This document shows, piece after piece, positions 35,004-47,307 of a DNA stretch of 64,000 nt. A program made the position numbers and the translations under genes. The notes beneath the pieces are model-generated. The model was not told the origin of the DNA. It did not search any database and saw only the letters and a list, made by a program, of their open reading frames with translations. This DNA is from Verticillium longisporum (lineage: Eukaryota; Ascomycota; Sordariomycetes; Glomerellales; Plectosphaerellaceae), in assembly GCA_019188255.1 (NCBI GenBank), contig JAETXT010000011.1:3410001-3474000 (forward strand), written 5' to 3'. Each line of letters opens with the position of its first letter. The stretch's first letter is position 1.

Positions 35004-37458
35004 CTAGCCAGCGGCGGCGGCCAGTTCCTTCTCCATCTCGGCTTCCATTGCTGCCTCGAGGTCGAGGTCATCGGTGTCGGCCTGGCTCGCGGCCTGACTG
35101 GCTCCATTGGTGAATGCAAGATTGTCCTCGTCGCCTGTGACCTGCGGTGTGGGCAAGCTGCTGGACTCGGCCGTCTCTTCTCCGGTGCCGCTGCCGCCTG
35201 AAGTGCGGACGGCACTGAGCTTGAGGCGCCGCGGTCTTTTGCGACTCGCTGGCGCTTCGCGAGGGCGGAACCATCCTCCGACTCGTCTTCGGTGTCCTCG
35301 GCTTTGCGTTTGGTGCCGGAATGCGAGGTAGACTCAGCGTCCGAGCTGTCGCCATCTTCGTCGTCAGCGCGGGACTCCCCGTCCGTCCCTTCAGAGTCGC
35401 TGTCGCCAGCCATGAACTCATTGAGCTCATCGTCGACGCTTCCCCAGTTGAAGCCTTCGAGTGTCTCAATGGGACTCATGGGGCCGTTGTCATCAGGTGC
35501 AAAGTCTTCTTCGCCGTCGTCCGAATCGTCCTCCAAAATCTGCTCCTCGCCGTCCAAGCCCAGCAATCGCAGCGTCGGTCGGCCGTCTTCAGATGCTGTG
35601 TCCTCAGCCGTCCCGTTGTGCCTGCGCTGATGTGGCTCAACGTCGACAAGATATGGTGCCTCATCGACGTGCTTCCACTGGCTCAAACAGTCAGACAGCC
35701 AATTTTGGTTGACAATCTTGATACTGGAGATGCGCGAGGCCTGCTTGACCTTCTGCGTCCCGGTCCGCGCTGCTGCCACGACGAGGTGAGTAACTCTCCT
35801 AGACACCTTCGTCTGGATCTCGGCGCCATAACTCATAGCCTGAAGGCCGATCTCAGACTGTGTGACGTCGATGCCGAGCGGCACCAAGCCAGACAGCACG
35901 ATGACGGTATCCTGCAGCACCTTGGCCTTGAGGTCGTCAAGTACCTCTCCAACGTCGGGCACCATGGACAAGTCGACGCCGTCATCGTATGACGCTTTGC
36001 GGGGCTTGTCGTGGGACGGTGCTTGCCTTGGGGGCGACTCCCTCCGAGAAGCACGGCGAGCGTCGTATATCTCGAAGAAATCGCCGTGAAGACGCGTCAG
36101 GTGCGACTGTAAGAACTGAAGCTCCTCGTCGTCATCACGTAGAACCTGTCCACGGTGAATGGGTTCATTGTCCTCTTCAGGTGCTGCTTTTTCCTTCTCT
36201 TCCTTTTCCTTATCAAGAACTTCTTGCATGTGCGCTAGAGGGCGATCCGTGATCTGATGCTCCAGCGAACGCTCTTGCTCTTCCGTCTGTTCGGCCTGAA
36301 GCTTTTTGTCGTTGCCGCTCGACATGCTGACGAGTTCGTCGAGCGCAGATGTTTTGGCTGGCGTTTGGGGTTGGGCTTGTTCGGGAGTGATGTTGGGTGA
36401 CGCGTTGGCGGCAGTTTTACCATTAGGCACATCGGCGGGTGCGGGAAGAATATCCCTCCGCTTAGGGAGGAAGCTCGAGTTGATGTCGCCGATGCCCTTG
36501 AAGAAGTCATAGGGTACCACTTTGATGAGGTTCGGGCGATTGCGCGGCCAGACATCGGCGCGGTCGTCAATGATGACAACCATATTCGTGCTGACGGGGA
36601 AAAGGCGCTGAAGGCTCTTGGATGTGATACTGCCGTTCTCGTCCCGGCTGATGACGCGGTTGCCGAAGAGCTTCTCCTGGGGGTCAACTATCTTGGCAAT
36701 GATGAGAGCGTAAGCGCGCGTGCCCATGGTGTAGACATGCAGCTCGTATAGCTCTGCCACCTTCTCGAGAAACTCCCTGAGCCCTGGGCGCATCTTGATG
36801 TAGTACCAGCATCCCTGGGTGACACCGCGGGGTCCTTCGTCGTTTAGTTGGAACTTCTGCACGTCTTTGACAGCGTCGTAATTTGGGTTCTCGGGGTCGT
36901 TCATCCACTCGCCCACAGTGGGTTCAATGCAGGCATGAATAATGGTCTGATCGAGATCGACGACGAGACTCAGCTTGCGCTGACGTAGGAGACGTCTTTG
37001 GGCATCATGTTCGGCGCGAGCGGCCATGTCGTTGCTGACCATGAGTCCAGTCTGGTCGTGGGTCATGTTGACAGTAGCGCGGTCTGTGTCGATCTGGTCG
37101 CTGGCCCAGTTGACCTCGGTCATGTCCTGACCGCAGACGGCGCAGAGGCCGTGGAATTGGATGGCATGGTCGCAAGGCTCTTCGACCTCCATGCAGGGCA
37201 TATCGCGGACTATAACGTCGCCCTCACGGAGACGCCATCTCTCAAAGTTGCCATCGACAGGGCTGGCCCATTCGCTGATGGCGGTTTGTTCTTCCTGGTG
37301 GAGGTTGTCGGAGAACTGGTCGCCGACTTCCTTCATGAACTTGAAAGAATATTCTAGGACGGGCTCCTGTTTTTTATGGTGTCGCCTTTGGATTTGAGAA
37401 GCTTCGTGATAGTAATGGGATAGCGCAGGCGCGCGCCGAGAGACAGGAGTTTGCCCAT
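35004..37458 (-). CDS. FCP1: RNA polymerase II CTD phosphatase Fcp1, two apparent frame breaks
   Basis: Dephosphorylates Ser2/Ser5 of the Rpb1 C-terminal repeat to recycle Pol II in the nucleus. Read from ATG 37458 (MGKLLSLGARLRYPITITKL) to TAG 35004: 2455 nt, two short of 819 codons. Break 1 is in an A6 run (37370-37375 on the plus strand, T6), between GDTIK and KQEPVLEYSFKFM. Break 2 is in an A4 run (35237-35240), between RQRVAK and the C-terminal LKLSAVRTSGGSG. Each is repaired by one extra A or by -1 slippage. Features: FCPH domain with DLDQT (DxDxT nucleophile, about residue 167) and IIDDRADVW; BRCT domain about 520-610 (LSGLVPLG... NWLSDCLSQW); acidic tail; terminal DLDLEAAMEAEMEKEL. 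Essential in yeast, so real loss is unlikely. Confidence 0.93.
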
Positions 37459-39876
37459 TCTGGCGTGCGTTAGAAGCAGAAGCGCGTAAAAGAAAAGAGA
37501 AGGGTAGCTGCGTGCAAGGAGAAGCTGAATCAGCGTACTCAAGAGGCACCTCTAGTATTGGTTAAGATGGTTGATGATGCAGCCTCCAATCCCATGGCAC
37601 CGAGGCGCGTCGTGACGAGGGTGGGGTGCCGCAGCTGGAGCAAGGCAAGACGCGGTCGTCAGGTCGTGCTAGCTGATTGTGTAGCCAAATCAGTGATGGA
37701 TCGGTGTTGGAAAAATTTCGAGCTCGTATAGAGACGCTGTCCGGCAGTGGCAATGTTGTAATGGATGGCCCGTCGTAGGTAGCCACTCGTCGAGGAGCTG
37801 GTGATGATGTCTCGGTCTGGGTCTGGACCGTCGAAGCTTTCGGGGGGTTTAAATGTGACGGCGGAAGGGCGGAAGACGGCGGGACGGATTACGGTGGAGA
37901 GCTCAGTTGACGCTTGGGGTGCTCTTGCTCTAAAAGTGTTCGTCTGCTGAGCCACACTGACGCAGCTGCAGACGGAGACGGGTGGCGGTGATACAATGTT
38001 CCGTACGGTCTGTCGACGGCGCGGGTAGGTGGGGGCTCTGGTGGAGACTAGGTAGATGGATGGGGGGTACAAGAGGAAATTGGGACCTGGAAGAGAAATC
38101 GGGGGACTGAGGCGAGCTTAAGTTCCCAAGACGCGTCAAAGAAAATTTCCGATATGCGCGGGTCCGTACTATGCTCTTTGTGCCACGAGGTTTTGCTGTC
38201 TTTGATGGGGAAGAATGTCGGCTGGTGGCGTGTGGATGTGGGATGATGGAGTCAAAGTTGGGGTTGAAGCACGACAAGCAGAGGCAGCATCAATTGGCGG
38301 CCGGACCCGGGTCACAATTGCCATTGGGGGGGTGGGAAGCCCGGCCTTTTGTACCTGGCAGTGTCAGTGCCTGCTCCTTGCAGGCTGCGGCATTGGAGCT
38401 GACGTCCAGCGCTGCTTGCCAGTGGGCAGTTTTAGTTGGTGGTGCGTGGATTTGGGGACTTGGATTCAAGCTGGTGGGGCGCATGATGCGGATGCAGGCG
38501 GGGGCTCGGGGCCTCTCGGCTACGGTCCCTGGCAGATGCCTGGCAGCTGGGGCGATCACTCCAGTGGATCCGTTACCGCATGTTTGTTGCGCGACTGGTA
38601 CCATGGGCCACCGTGAATGTGACTGCATGGCCGCATCATGCGAAGCTTTAAAGCTGCACGTATGGTGACGACAGAAACACTGGAGATCGGTCTATTGATT
38701 TGTTGATTCGCAGATACCTAGCCATTTATACCATCTATACCCTTAACTCTTTGAAGGTGGACATTGCAAGTCAGTCACAGACGACTGCTTTAGTACCCGC
38801 CATGACAGAGGAGCAGTAGAGCTTCACACAAGTACAGTCTAGTTCTATGAAAGACTTTGGGTTGTTTCTTTAGATGATACGATATTTACACATAGTTACT
38901 TCCATGGACTGGACACAGTTTCCAGGAGCAAGAGCAGGCTTGTGTTGGTAAAGAATGCCTACAGGCTTCATTTACAGGAGGTAATGAGCATCATCATATG
39001 GTACATGTGTAAAAGAATAATAGTTGATATAAGGTTGTTCTGAATATACTCGCCCCGAGCAAGAATGGGAGTACCGGTGTCACTGGAGCGGTTCGCGATT
39101 CCTCACACTTGAAGCCTTGACATTTATTCTGATCAAACTAAATGAGCATCTTCAACAACAAATATTTTCTACACTGCAGGACCCGAGTATTGACAAGTAA
39201 AACTACGAAAATCCATTATTCAGATTAAGAGAAACTCAGTAAACCACTTTTCAGCATTTCATTTCTAATGTTGAGGCCGGTAGCAGTCCCAGCCATACTC
39301 AGAGAGTAGCTTGCTTGCTTATTTTAGAGATGCGCAATCCGGCGTCACACTAGACGCGCAAGCTTCTGGCCATCAATCCGCATTCAATTGACTTTTGTCA
39401 AATATACAAAGGAAACAGGACAAGTCTGGCGAAGACTGAGTCAAGGGGCGGTCTATACGCCCGTCCGCCGGCTGGTTGCCTGGCTGCTGGCCTCACGCGT
39501 TGGCTCCATCACCTGACCAATCTATTCACATGTGCACGTCGCCTCACGCGATGGCCAGCCACAACAACACAACCACCACGGTTCAGCACCCAGGGAGTCA
39601 TCGCCGAGTCACATCTGCCACATCGTCAATATTGAGTCACAATTAATACGATGGGACACACAGTCAGTGCCAATTGACCAATGAACTGGTACAGCCTCAG
39701 GCAGCAGCAAGCACTCAAGCAGGCAGAATTACGAAGCACCGACACATGCTGGACAGGCAGAAAAAGTTCATGAAACAGAAAAGTCATCATCATCATTACA
39801 TCCATCGTACGAGGTATCCTAAGCCAGACCAGCCGCCCATCCGCAACGCCAACTAATCTTACAACGACCAGGCACC
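37459..39876. other. intergenic, FCP1 upstream to CND1 3' end
   Basis: About 2.4 kb. The first 700 bases are the FCP1 promoter/leader. Frames of 110-165 codons at 37659-38668 on both strands lack motifs and are repetitive in composition. 38640-39420 is AT-richer and holds only short frames. No gene or mobile element seen. Confidence 0.45.
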
Positions 39877-42800
39877 TCACGCCACCTGCACGAGCTTGAA
39901 TCCCTCGCCCACGACCCTTGCGATCTCCTCGTTCTTGTGCGGCAGCAAGCCCAGCGCGAATGCGACATCGTTCCACTGCCTCTCCGTGTCGCAGCGCGCC
40001 AGACGCGCCGCCAGCTTGTCGGCCAGCTGTCGCGCGTGCTTGTCCTTCTCGACGAACCCGAGCAGGAAACGCACAATGCGACGGAAACTTTCCTCGTCGA
40101 GGCCCTTCTCGGCTGACAGCAGGCTGAACATATCGACAAAGTGGTTGTAAACGGCATTGTCCTTGGTGCTGAGCTCGGTGAAGAACATGCGCGCCAGGTC
40201 GGCGATGCGTCTGTCCTCGTCTTCGAGACACTTTGCCATTTCGCCGAGCTGACCCTTGACCTTGACCTGCCCTGCCAAAATGAGGAAGGTAAGTGTCATG
40301 AGACACGTACGCTTGACGGACTGGTCGCTGTCGGCAAGACGGCGGTAAAGGAAGTCGGTGTTTTCGTCGATCAGGTGGTTGAAGCACACAGCCATGTCAC
40401 CGAGCGCGATCACAGCGTTGGACCGGACCGTTGCGTCTGTGGACCGCTCCATGATGGTAATGAGGAGAGGGAGGTTCGCCTCGCAATACTCGGAGCTGAC
40501 GCACATCAGCTTGGCCAGACACAGCGTAGCCGCCGCCTGGAGACCCTTGTCTGCGTATGTCGTGTTGTTGGCGCAAATTTCTGATACCAAGGGGCCAAAC
40601 TGGGCCAGCAGAGCATTCGAGCCAAAGAGGAGCTCCCGCTCGCGAATATGCGCCATGGCTTCTGTGAAATCATCTTCCGTTGTTCCGCCGATGAGGTCCA
40701 GATCATCTGGCTCTTCTGTCTTGTCTTTCTTGGCGGCCGGGTCGGCCTTCGCAGTCTTATCCTTCTCAAGATCCTGCTTCCGACGCTTGAAATCAAGTTC
40801 GCAGAGTTCGAGATGCACAATTTGCTTGATGGCAACATGGCCAACTATGAATAGAAGTTGTGAGAGGCCGATGGCAGCATCCCGCTTCTTTGGCTGCTGC
40901 GCAAATACAGTCTGATTTCCGTCGGCATCGATCCCTTGGGTCATCGTTTGCGTCTCATCGCGCGAGCCCGGACGTGATTGTGGTGAGAACACCTGCCTTG
41001 TTTTCCTCCGAATGATGTCGGAACACAGGATGTCAGGGTGCTTCGAGATGGAGTAAATGGCGTTGATAGCCTGCTCTGTCATGCCGTACCATTCTTTGCT
41101 CTCGGACGGAACCTCAGTGATAGCTGCGAGCTTACCCAAGACGGCGTGGTCATTCGGTAGGCGAGAAAACTTGATGAGTGAGTCTTTGGCCTGGCGCCCT
41201 GTCGGATTGATCCTGCGCAGCGCGATGCAAGTAAACTTGGCAAGCTGGAGGTCTGCCCTTCCGTGTGCACCCAGACCAGTACGAAGCATGGTTTCCATTT
41301 CGCCAACGACGATTTCTGGGTTGGCTGTAGCCAGCATGCCCAGCACAATGATGGCACCCCGGCGTTGGGTCCGCGAAATCTCTCGCTTCTGAACACCATA
41401 GACTTGCCACAGTTTCGCAGTGACAAAGTCGGGAATGAGACCACCCTTCATCATAGTAGCCAGCAGCTGCTCGAGAGACGTGAGCTCGGCAGGCGAAGCG
41501 CCAAATGTCAGACTGATCATGTTGCGCGCAATGTAGTTGGCGGCGTCGTTGGGACTGAATGACTCAGGAGCTTCGAAGAAGAGCCTCTTGTAACAGTCAA
41601 TCAGATGAGTCTGCACACCCTTGCCTTCGTCGCTGTTGCCTTTGGTCCAGATGAGACGCAGCATCCTGCGGATGCCCACCTTGTTCTGCTCAATGTTGTA
41701 GGCGTCGCCGACCTCAAAGTAATCCATAGCCTCGATAACCTCGCTCTTGTTCCTGGAGCCGAGGAGCTGGCAGATAGTTCCGGTGGCCTCGTGAAGGACG
41801 TCAATGAACTTGAGAGCTTCGCTGTAGTATCTCTTGGTCAGGCCAAGCTTTTCAATAGCCTCCGATGTGGCAGACTCCTCGCGAGCCTTCTGTACGGCAG
41901 CAAATCTCTCTTCATCCGTCATTGTTGGAGCGGGCTTCTTCTGCGGTGACTCTGGCACCTGCGTGGCGTCGTCCAGGAGCTCAGGGTCGACAGTCGTGTT
42001 CGCGTTCTCCCCGAGACCGGGCGCCCCCTCGGGCGGCTGCAGCGCATTCAGCTCCTCGTCAACCTTGTCAAAACGTGCCTGCCACTCCTTGCGAGACAGC
42101 TGTGCGCCGTGCATGACGGTGAAAGGGTGCGTCTTGATCAGCGCGCCGAGCAACTTGATGGCATTGCGCCTGACGTTGCTGCTCTTGTCCTCAAGGCTGC
42201 GGCAGGCTAGCTCGGCGGCCTTTTGCCTTCGCTTAGGGAACTTTTGCTCGAGGTCGCAGATCTTGACGTACACCTGAATGGCGCGGCATCGGCAGTAGGG
42301 GTTGATGTCGAGGAAACGCTCCTCTAGGACATCAAAGAACGCATTGAGCTGGGACTTGTGGTTCTCGCCACGTTCCTCCTGACGGCTAAGATGCGCGACC
42401 ATGTTGCCACAAACCTCAACGAGGGAGCAACGCAGGGTATAGGACTGGTCACTATGTCAGTCGAGGCTACATGTTTGAGCAGAAATTGTCATACCTCGCT
42501 GTCGAGCTGCTTAGCCAGCATTGTCATCTGCTTGATCACCAGTCGCGGCGCCAACTCCGAGAGCTTGACGATGAATTGGGATACGGATTTGGGGCCCTTC
42601 GTGTCGTTGCTGTTGAACTCCTTGTTACTGAGTTCGCGCAAAATCTCGTCGGCCAGCTGAGGGTAGTCGTATGTCTCGGCAAGGATATGCAGGAACTCAG
42701 CCATGGGCTCTGAGAGGTGCTCGAAGTAGGTCAGGTTTTGCACAATGTTGATTTGCGCGGCTGTTCAGCGTCAGATTTCCAGTTTGGATCGGAATGTCGC

Positions 42801-43693
42801 GACTCGCATACCATATCCATGACCGTGGTGCTTGACGGCCATGCAGAGGACCTTGAAGGCGTGCATGCGAATGGACGTGCTCTTGACGCGCTGCTCGCTC
42901 TCAAGCACGAGATAGACTGGCCTCGTCAGAAGGCCAATAAACGTGTCGCGCTCTGAGGTCGTCAAGAAGATCTTCGACAGCTTGAGCTTGAGCACCTTGC
43001 ACATGGTGTCAAGGGCGGCCTGCAGCTGTGCCGAAGAGTCCCAGACGGCTTCCTGGCCCTTGGGCGCATTCTTCTTGGGCTTGCCACGGCCGCGCGCGAC
43101 GGGCTGAGCGGATGACCTCTCGGCGGCCTTTGTCTCGACGGCGGCAACGGTCCACGTCAACAAGAAGCCTTAGACCTCGTGCAGGGGCCTGGGGTGGGTG
43201 AGGGTCTCCTGGTCGTCGGGAGACTCGAGGTCGTGAAGTATCGCGTCAGCCTCGGCGGCGAGGCCGGACATGACGAGATCGAAGAGCTTGCTCAATGCAT
43301 GAGTCGGGAGGTAGGAGGTATATCTGGAAAGATTGAATAGCTCAGAAACTGTATCATTCGAAGGGGCCGGCCGGCGGCGGAGGAAGAAGCGGAGGAGGAA
43401 GGGGGTTCAGAAGAGGAGGGAAAGACAGATTGACCGGGGGAGGTGGGTGCACACTTTAGGAGGAACTGCAGCGAGTCCATGTACGAGGCGCGCGTGATGG
43501 CCTCAGGGTTCTCGGCGACGGCATCGACAATGGGGTTGAGGACAGGGTCGATGACCGCATTCGTCAGCGCGTCCGGCTCATTTTCGCAGTCAAAGAGGGC
43601 CCCGTCAGCCTCTGGCGTTGGGATCGAGGCCGGGTCGCTCATGTAGTGTTTCAGAGCCTCGTTGATATCGAAGGTAATGGACTCCATGGCCAT
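39877..43693 (-). CDS. CND1: condensin complex subunit 1 (CAP-D2/Ycs4), one in-frame stop
   Basis: HEAT-repeat non-SMC subunit of condensin, compacting mitotic chromosomes. Minus exons 43693-43455, 43323-42812, 42760-42495 and 42444-39877 give 1195 codons with consistent phases. Family sequence: MESITFDINEALKHYM at the N-terminus, LQFLLK|YTSYLPTHALSKLFDLV across intron 1, VAAVETKAAERS, GYAAQINIVQNLTYFEHLSE across intron 2, SYTLRCSLVEVCGNM, and the conserved LINGRIHH-region equivalent VRSNAVIALGDMAVCFNHLID. Codon 131 (43172-43170) is TAA where family members have an aromatic residue before GFLLTW; one base change from TAC/TAT explains it. No splice pattern skips it without losing conserved sequence. 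Divergent from CDC7. Confidence 0.93.
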
Positions 43694-44304
43694 GGTTGGT
43701 GGTGAAGTGTGCCCCTGGGGCGGGGGGAAGAGGGGGAAAAGAGAACAAGATGGTGTCGCAAAGAAAAGGCGCGGGGTGGGTGGTAGGTCGATGTAGAAGA
43801 GAAAGGAATGAAGAAGCGAAGGACGGCGACTAGGCCAGCTTTGCGTGCTCGTTCTAGATGGCTTGTTAGTTGTGGGATGGAGGAGGCCGGCCGTTCTTAC
43901 TAGATGAGGTACTGAGGATTGTTGTGGTTGCACATCAGCGGCAGGCGGTGATGCGGCAGAGGATGCGCCTGGCAACGGCTGTTTTTGTTTTCTTCGACGC
44001 GCCCCCCGCATTGGCTGCTTCGCGCGCGCTCACTGTAGACACCATTGGAAAGCGCCCCACCAACAGTGAAGGACCCCTCCACTCCACACCGACTGTGGAA
44101 TCGACTTTCGCCATGTGCTTGTCTGAAGGCTGACCAACTGCACGCACCGAAACATTCCAAACCCTTTGATGCCCTCTCTGATACCTTCTATCCTCAAAGT
44201 CAATTGCCCAAGCACCACTTCGTTTCAAGGCGCACATCTGCCTGCCGTAGTCTCTACCTCTCCCGCTGCCCTCCCTCCAGTCGCACAGTTTCCTCGTCTC
44301 CGAC
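43694..44304. promoter_or_regulatory. divergent promoter, CND1 / CDC7
   Basis: About 610 bases between the starts of a condensin subunit and the replication kinase Cdc7. Contains long pyrimidine-rich stretches on the minus strand next to CND1. No perfect ACGCGT box was seen. Frames inside (for example minus 43900-44160) have no motif. Confidence 0.45.
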
Positions 44305-45788
44305 ATGACGGCCGTCCGGCGACGCGCTGGCGATGCCTTTGAGATACACGAGGATGTGCCACGCACGGAAGACACAGAAATGATGGTCGAGTCCGAACTT
44401 CGCACAGAGGAAGCGGTACCAGAAGAGGTTCCCGAAGAAGTGCCAGATGACAAATACGCCGATTCGGAATACCCAAGCGACGGCTCTTCTCTGACCTCAG
44501 AAGAACCAGAGGTCGACTCAGGCGTGCAACAAGAGATGGACAGGCTGCAAGAAGTATTTCCAGGCTTTCGAAACCAGTACCGCCTGATTAAGCGCATTGG
44601 AGAGGGTGAGCTGCTTCCCTTGCCCCCCTTAACCCAATCTTGCGGACCTGGCTGACACCGTCCGTAGGCACATTTTCAACCGTCTACAAAGCCGAGGACT
44701 TGCTCTACGAAGAATACGACAATGACTGGGACGTGGACGGACACCATGACGACAGAGATCGCTACGGCAGGATGAAGGCGCGAGCAGGGCGCTTCGTTGC
44801 TGTCAAGAAGATCTACGTCACCTCGTCACCATCACGCATCTTCAACGAACTCGAGCTGTTGTATGACCTGCGCAACTCTCCCGCAGTGTGTCCCCTGATC
44901 ACCGCGTTTCGCTCTACCGACCAGGTTCTGGCCGTTCTGCCCTACTTCCGCCACGAGGATTTTCGCGACTACTTCCGACAGATGACGATCGCTGATATCG
45001 TCGTCTACATGCGCTCACTCTTCATGGCCCTTACCTTTGTGCACGAGAAACGAATTCTGCATCGCGACATCAAGCCAACCAATTTCCTCTACGACCCTTC
45101 ATCTCGCCGTGGTGTCCTCGTCGACTTTGGCCTTGCTGAGCGCGAGGGTGTCGACGCGAAACACTGTCTCTGCCACGAGCAGTCCGGTGTCCGGCGCAAT
45201 CGTCTGGTCAACAGTGTCGCGCACCTCAACGGCCCTCAGACGGGCTACCCCAAGAACGACACCAGACCCTCGCGCCGCGCCAATCGAGCAGGTACTCGTG
45301 GCTTCCGAGCCCCTGAGGTCCTGTTCAAGTGCACAGAGCAGACGACCAAGATTGATATCTGGAGCGCCGGTGTCATTCTACTCACGATCCTGAGCAAACG
45401 CTTTCCCTTCTTCAACAGCGCCGACGACGTCGAGGCCATGATTGAGATTGGCACCATGTTCGGCACCAAGAAGATGCGCGCCGCGGGAGCCCTGCACGGC
45501 TGCATGTTCGAGACGAACATTCCCACCATTGGCCTCAGTGGCTTCTCGCTTGAAAAGCTCGTGCTGTGGTCTACGTGTCGGTCGCCCAACGATCGCGAGG
45601 GCGACCCCAGAGGCCAACCACTCAACGAAGAAGAGAAGATGGCTGTCAGTTTCCTGGAGAGGTGCATGGACTTGGATCCGGCAAAGCGAATCAGTGCCAG
45701 TGATGCTCTGGACCACCCATTCTTGGCTGAGGGGCTTCCTTTGGTTCGCGAAGATGCTTATGATGAAATGGCTTTGGTGGAATCTTGA
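44305..45788 (+). CDS. CDC7: Cdc7/Hsk1 DDK serine/threonine kinase
   Basis: Catalytic subunit of Dbf4-dependent kinase, which phosphorylates MCM helicase to fire replication origins. Exons 44305-44605 and 44668-45788, 473 aa. An acidic N-terminal tail of about 85 aa is followed by the kinase domain: glycine loop GEGTFSTVYKAE (split by the intron), VAVKK lysine, HRDIKPTNFLY catalytic loop, DFGLAE, and GTRGFRAPEVL activation segment. Between DFG and APE is an insert of about 60 aa rich in Cys, Arg and Asn (KHCLCHEQSGVRRNRL), a Cdc7 family hallmark; a second insert precedes the C-terminal MDLDPAKRISASDALDHPF. Complete and unbroken. Shares its promoter with condensin CND1. Confidence 0.95.
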
Positions 45789-46348
45789 TGGAGGAATGCA
45801 TTTGAGACGATTTCAAGTTTGTACAACAGAGGCACGGCGTCAGGGGCATTGTTAGACAGCGTAAGTCGTCAGACCGACGGCAGGCACAGAAGCGGCCACC
45901 AATACATTAATCATGATCATGCCCCAAGTCCAAGCCAATACCAGAGCGTGACATAACGGCGTAACGCTCGGATAGCTGATTGAACTGGGAGAGGGGCGGG
46001 GGCCGTTGCAGAAGATCAACCCTTTTTCATTCGGTTTAACTCCGTGGAAAAATTCATGTCCACATTCATGCAATGCGCGAGAAGCCATCCCAGTCCCCGG
46101 TTTTTGTCCTTGAAAATTTCCATTTCCACAACCGGCTTCTGAAAAGTGACAATGACAAGAAAAGGGGGCGGTTGTTGCTGGTTACTTCAGTAGTCCGCCG
46201 ACCCGATTGGGAGCTGGCTTGCGAAGACGCCGGCGTGCCGTTGCGTCTCGCGCTCCCACTACCCCGTGATATTGTCCGTCCGTGGTCCCCTTCCCTCTGC
46301 GCAGGCTTGTTTTACCTCCCACATCCGTTTTCCCTGGCCAATCGTAAT
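45789..46348. other. convergent 3' intergenic
   Basis: Downstream regions of CDC7 (plus) and RPL28 (minus). No supportable gene. Confidence 0.45.
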
Positions 46349-46919
46349 TTATGCGACGAGCTCGACGACACCGCCGGCCTCGGTGATCTTCTTCTCAGCC
46401 TGCGTCGTGTTAGTGTACTGCGGAGAGGTCTGTATTGCGGAGCGACGGGGTTGGTACTGACCAGCTTGCTGACCCACCTGGCCTTGACGACGAGGGGGAT
46501 CTCGGGGATGCGGCCCTTGCCGAGCAGCTTGGAGTAGCCGAAGGGCAGGAGGTCGATGACGGGGATGACGTCCTTCTTCTCGCCCTTGATGTAGGCGTCA
46601 CGCTGCTCGAGGGGAACGAGCGACCACAGCTTGTCGAGGTTGACGACGGGCTTCCAGAAGTGGCTGGGAGGGGGTTAGCGGGGTCGTCGTGGGAGGGGTT
46701 TCGTCTCGCTCGATCGATGTGCTTCGGGGTCGGGGGCCGTCGGTGGCTCAGGACAAATCTTCCGCGTTCGTTTCCCAGCTCTTGCGCAGAGTGATGGCCA
46801 AAAGCCCGTCCTTCTCTGATGTCTGCCTGCCTTGACCGATTTGTCCACCGTCCTTCCTCCAAAGCACATCGTTCGAGTCGAGATCGGGGTTCACGTACTT
46901 CTGCTGCTTGTGGAAGTAG

Positions 46920-46956
<37 letters not shown>

Positions 46957-47307
46957 TGTCAAGGTTGGTACGGTGGTGGTGCTGACCACCGGCCATACCA
47001 CGACCACCGGGATGCTTGCGGTGCTTGCCGACACGTCCGTGACCGGCGGACACGTGGCCGCGGCTGTGACATGAGTTAGTGATTGTTCATGGTGTTGTGC
47101 GTCTCTTCCTTCCTCGGAGTGTCATCTCAGTCCCAAGTCTGGCGATCGTAGTCGGCGCTCCCCAAGCCTTGTTGATTGTGCGATGGCATTGTTGCGCTGC
47201 GTTTTTCTTCGTCGACCAGACCGGTTCCAATTCCGATGTCTCGAGTTTCAGGGAATTCGAGGGACAACAACGTACTGCTTGCGGGTCTTCGAGAGGCGGG
47301 TAGGCAT
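46349..47307 (-). CDS. RPL28: 60S ribosomal protein uL15 (Rpl28/L27a)
   Basis: Large-subunit ribosomal protein, cytosolic. Minus exons 47307-47276, 47063-46899, 46663-46462 and 46399-46349 give exactly 149 aa, the yeast Rpl28 length. Starts [30 protein letters not shown], then [65 protein letters not shown] and [21 protein letters not shown] short first exon followed by an intron of about 210 bases just after the start is typical of fungal ribosomal protein genes. No defects. Confidence 0.97.

Noticed and set aside
38171..38668. 165-codon plus-strand frame with Gly/Ala-rich sequence
   Set aside because: Low-complexity translation, competing frames in the same stretch, and no homology pattern.
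43123..43170. A 48-nt intron that would remove the stop codon in CND1
   Set aside because: It would also delete a segment conserved across condensin subunit 1 proteins (GFLLTWTVAAVETK), and the donor GTCTAA is poor.
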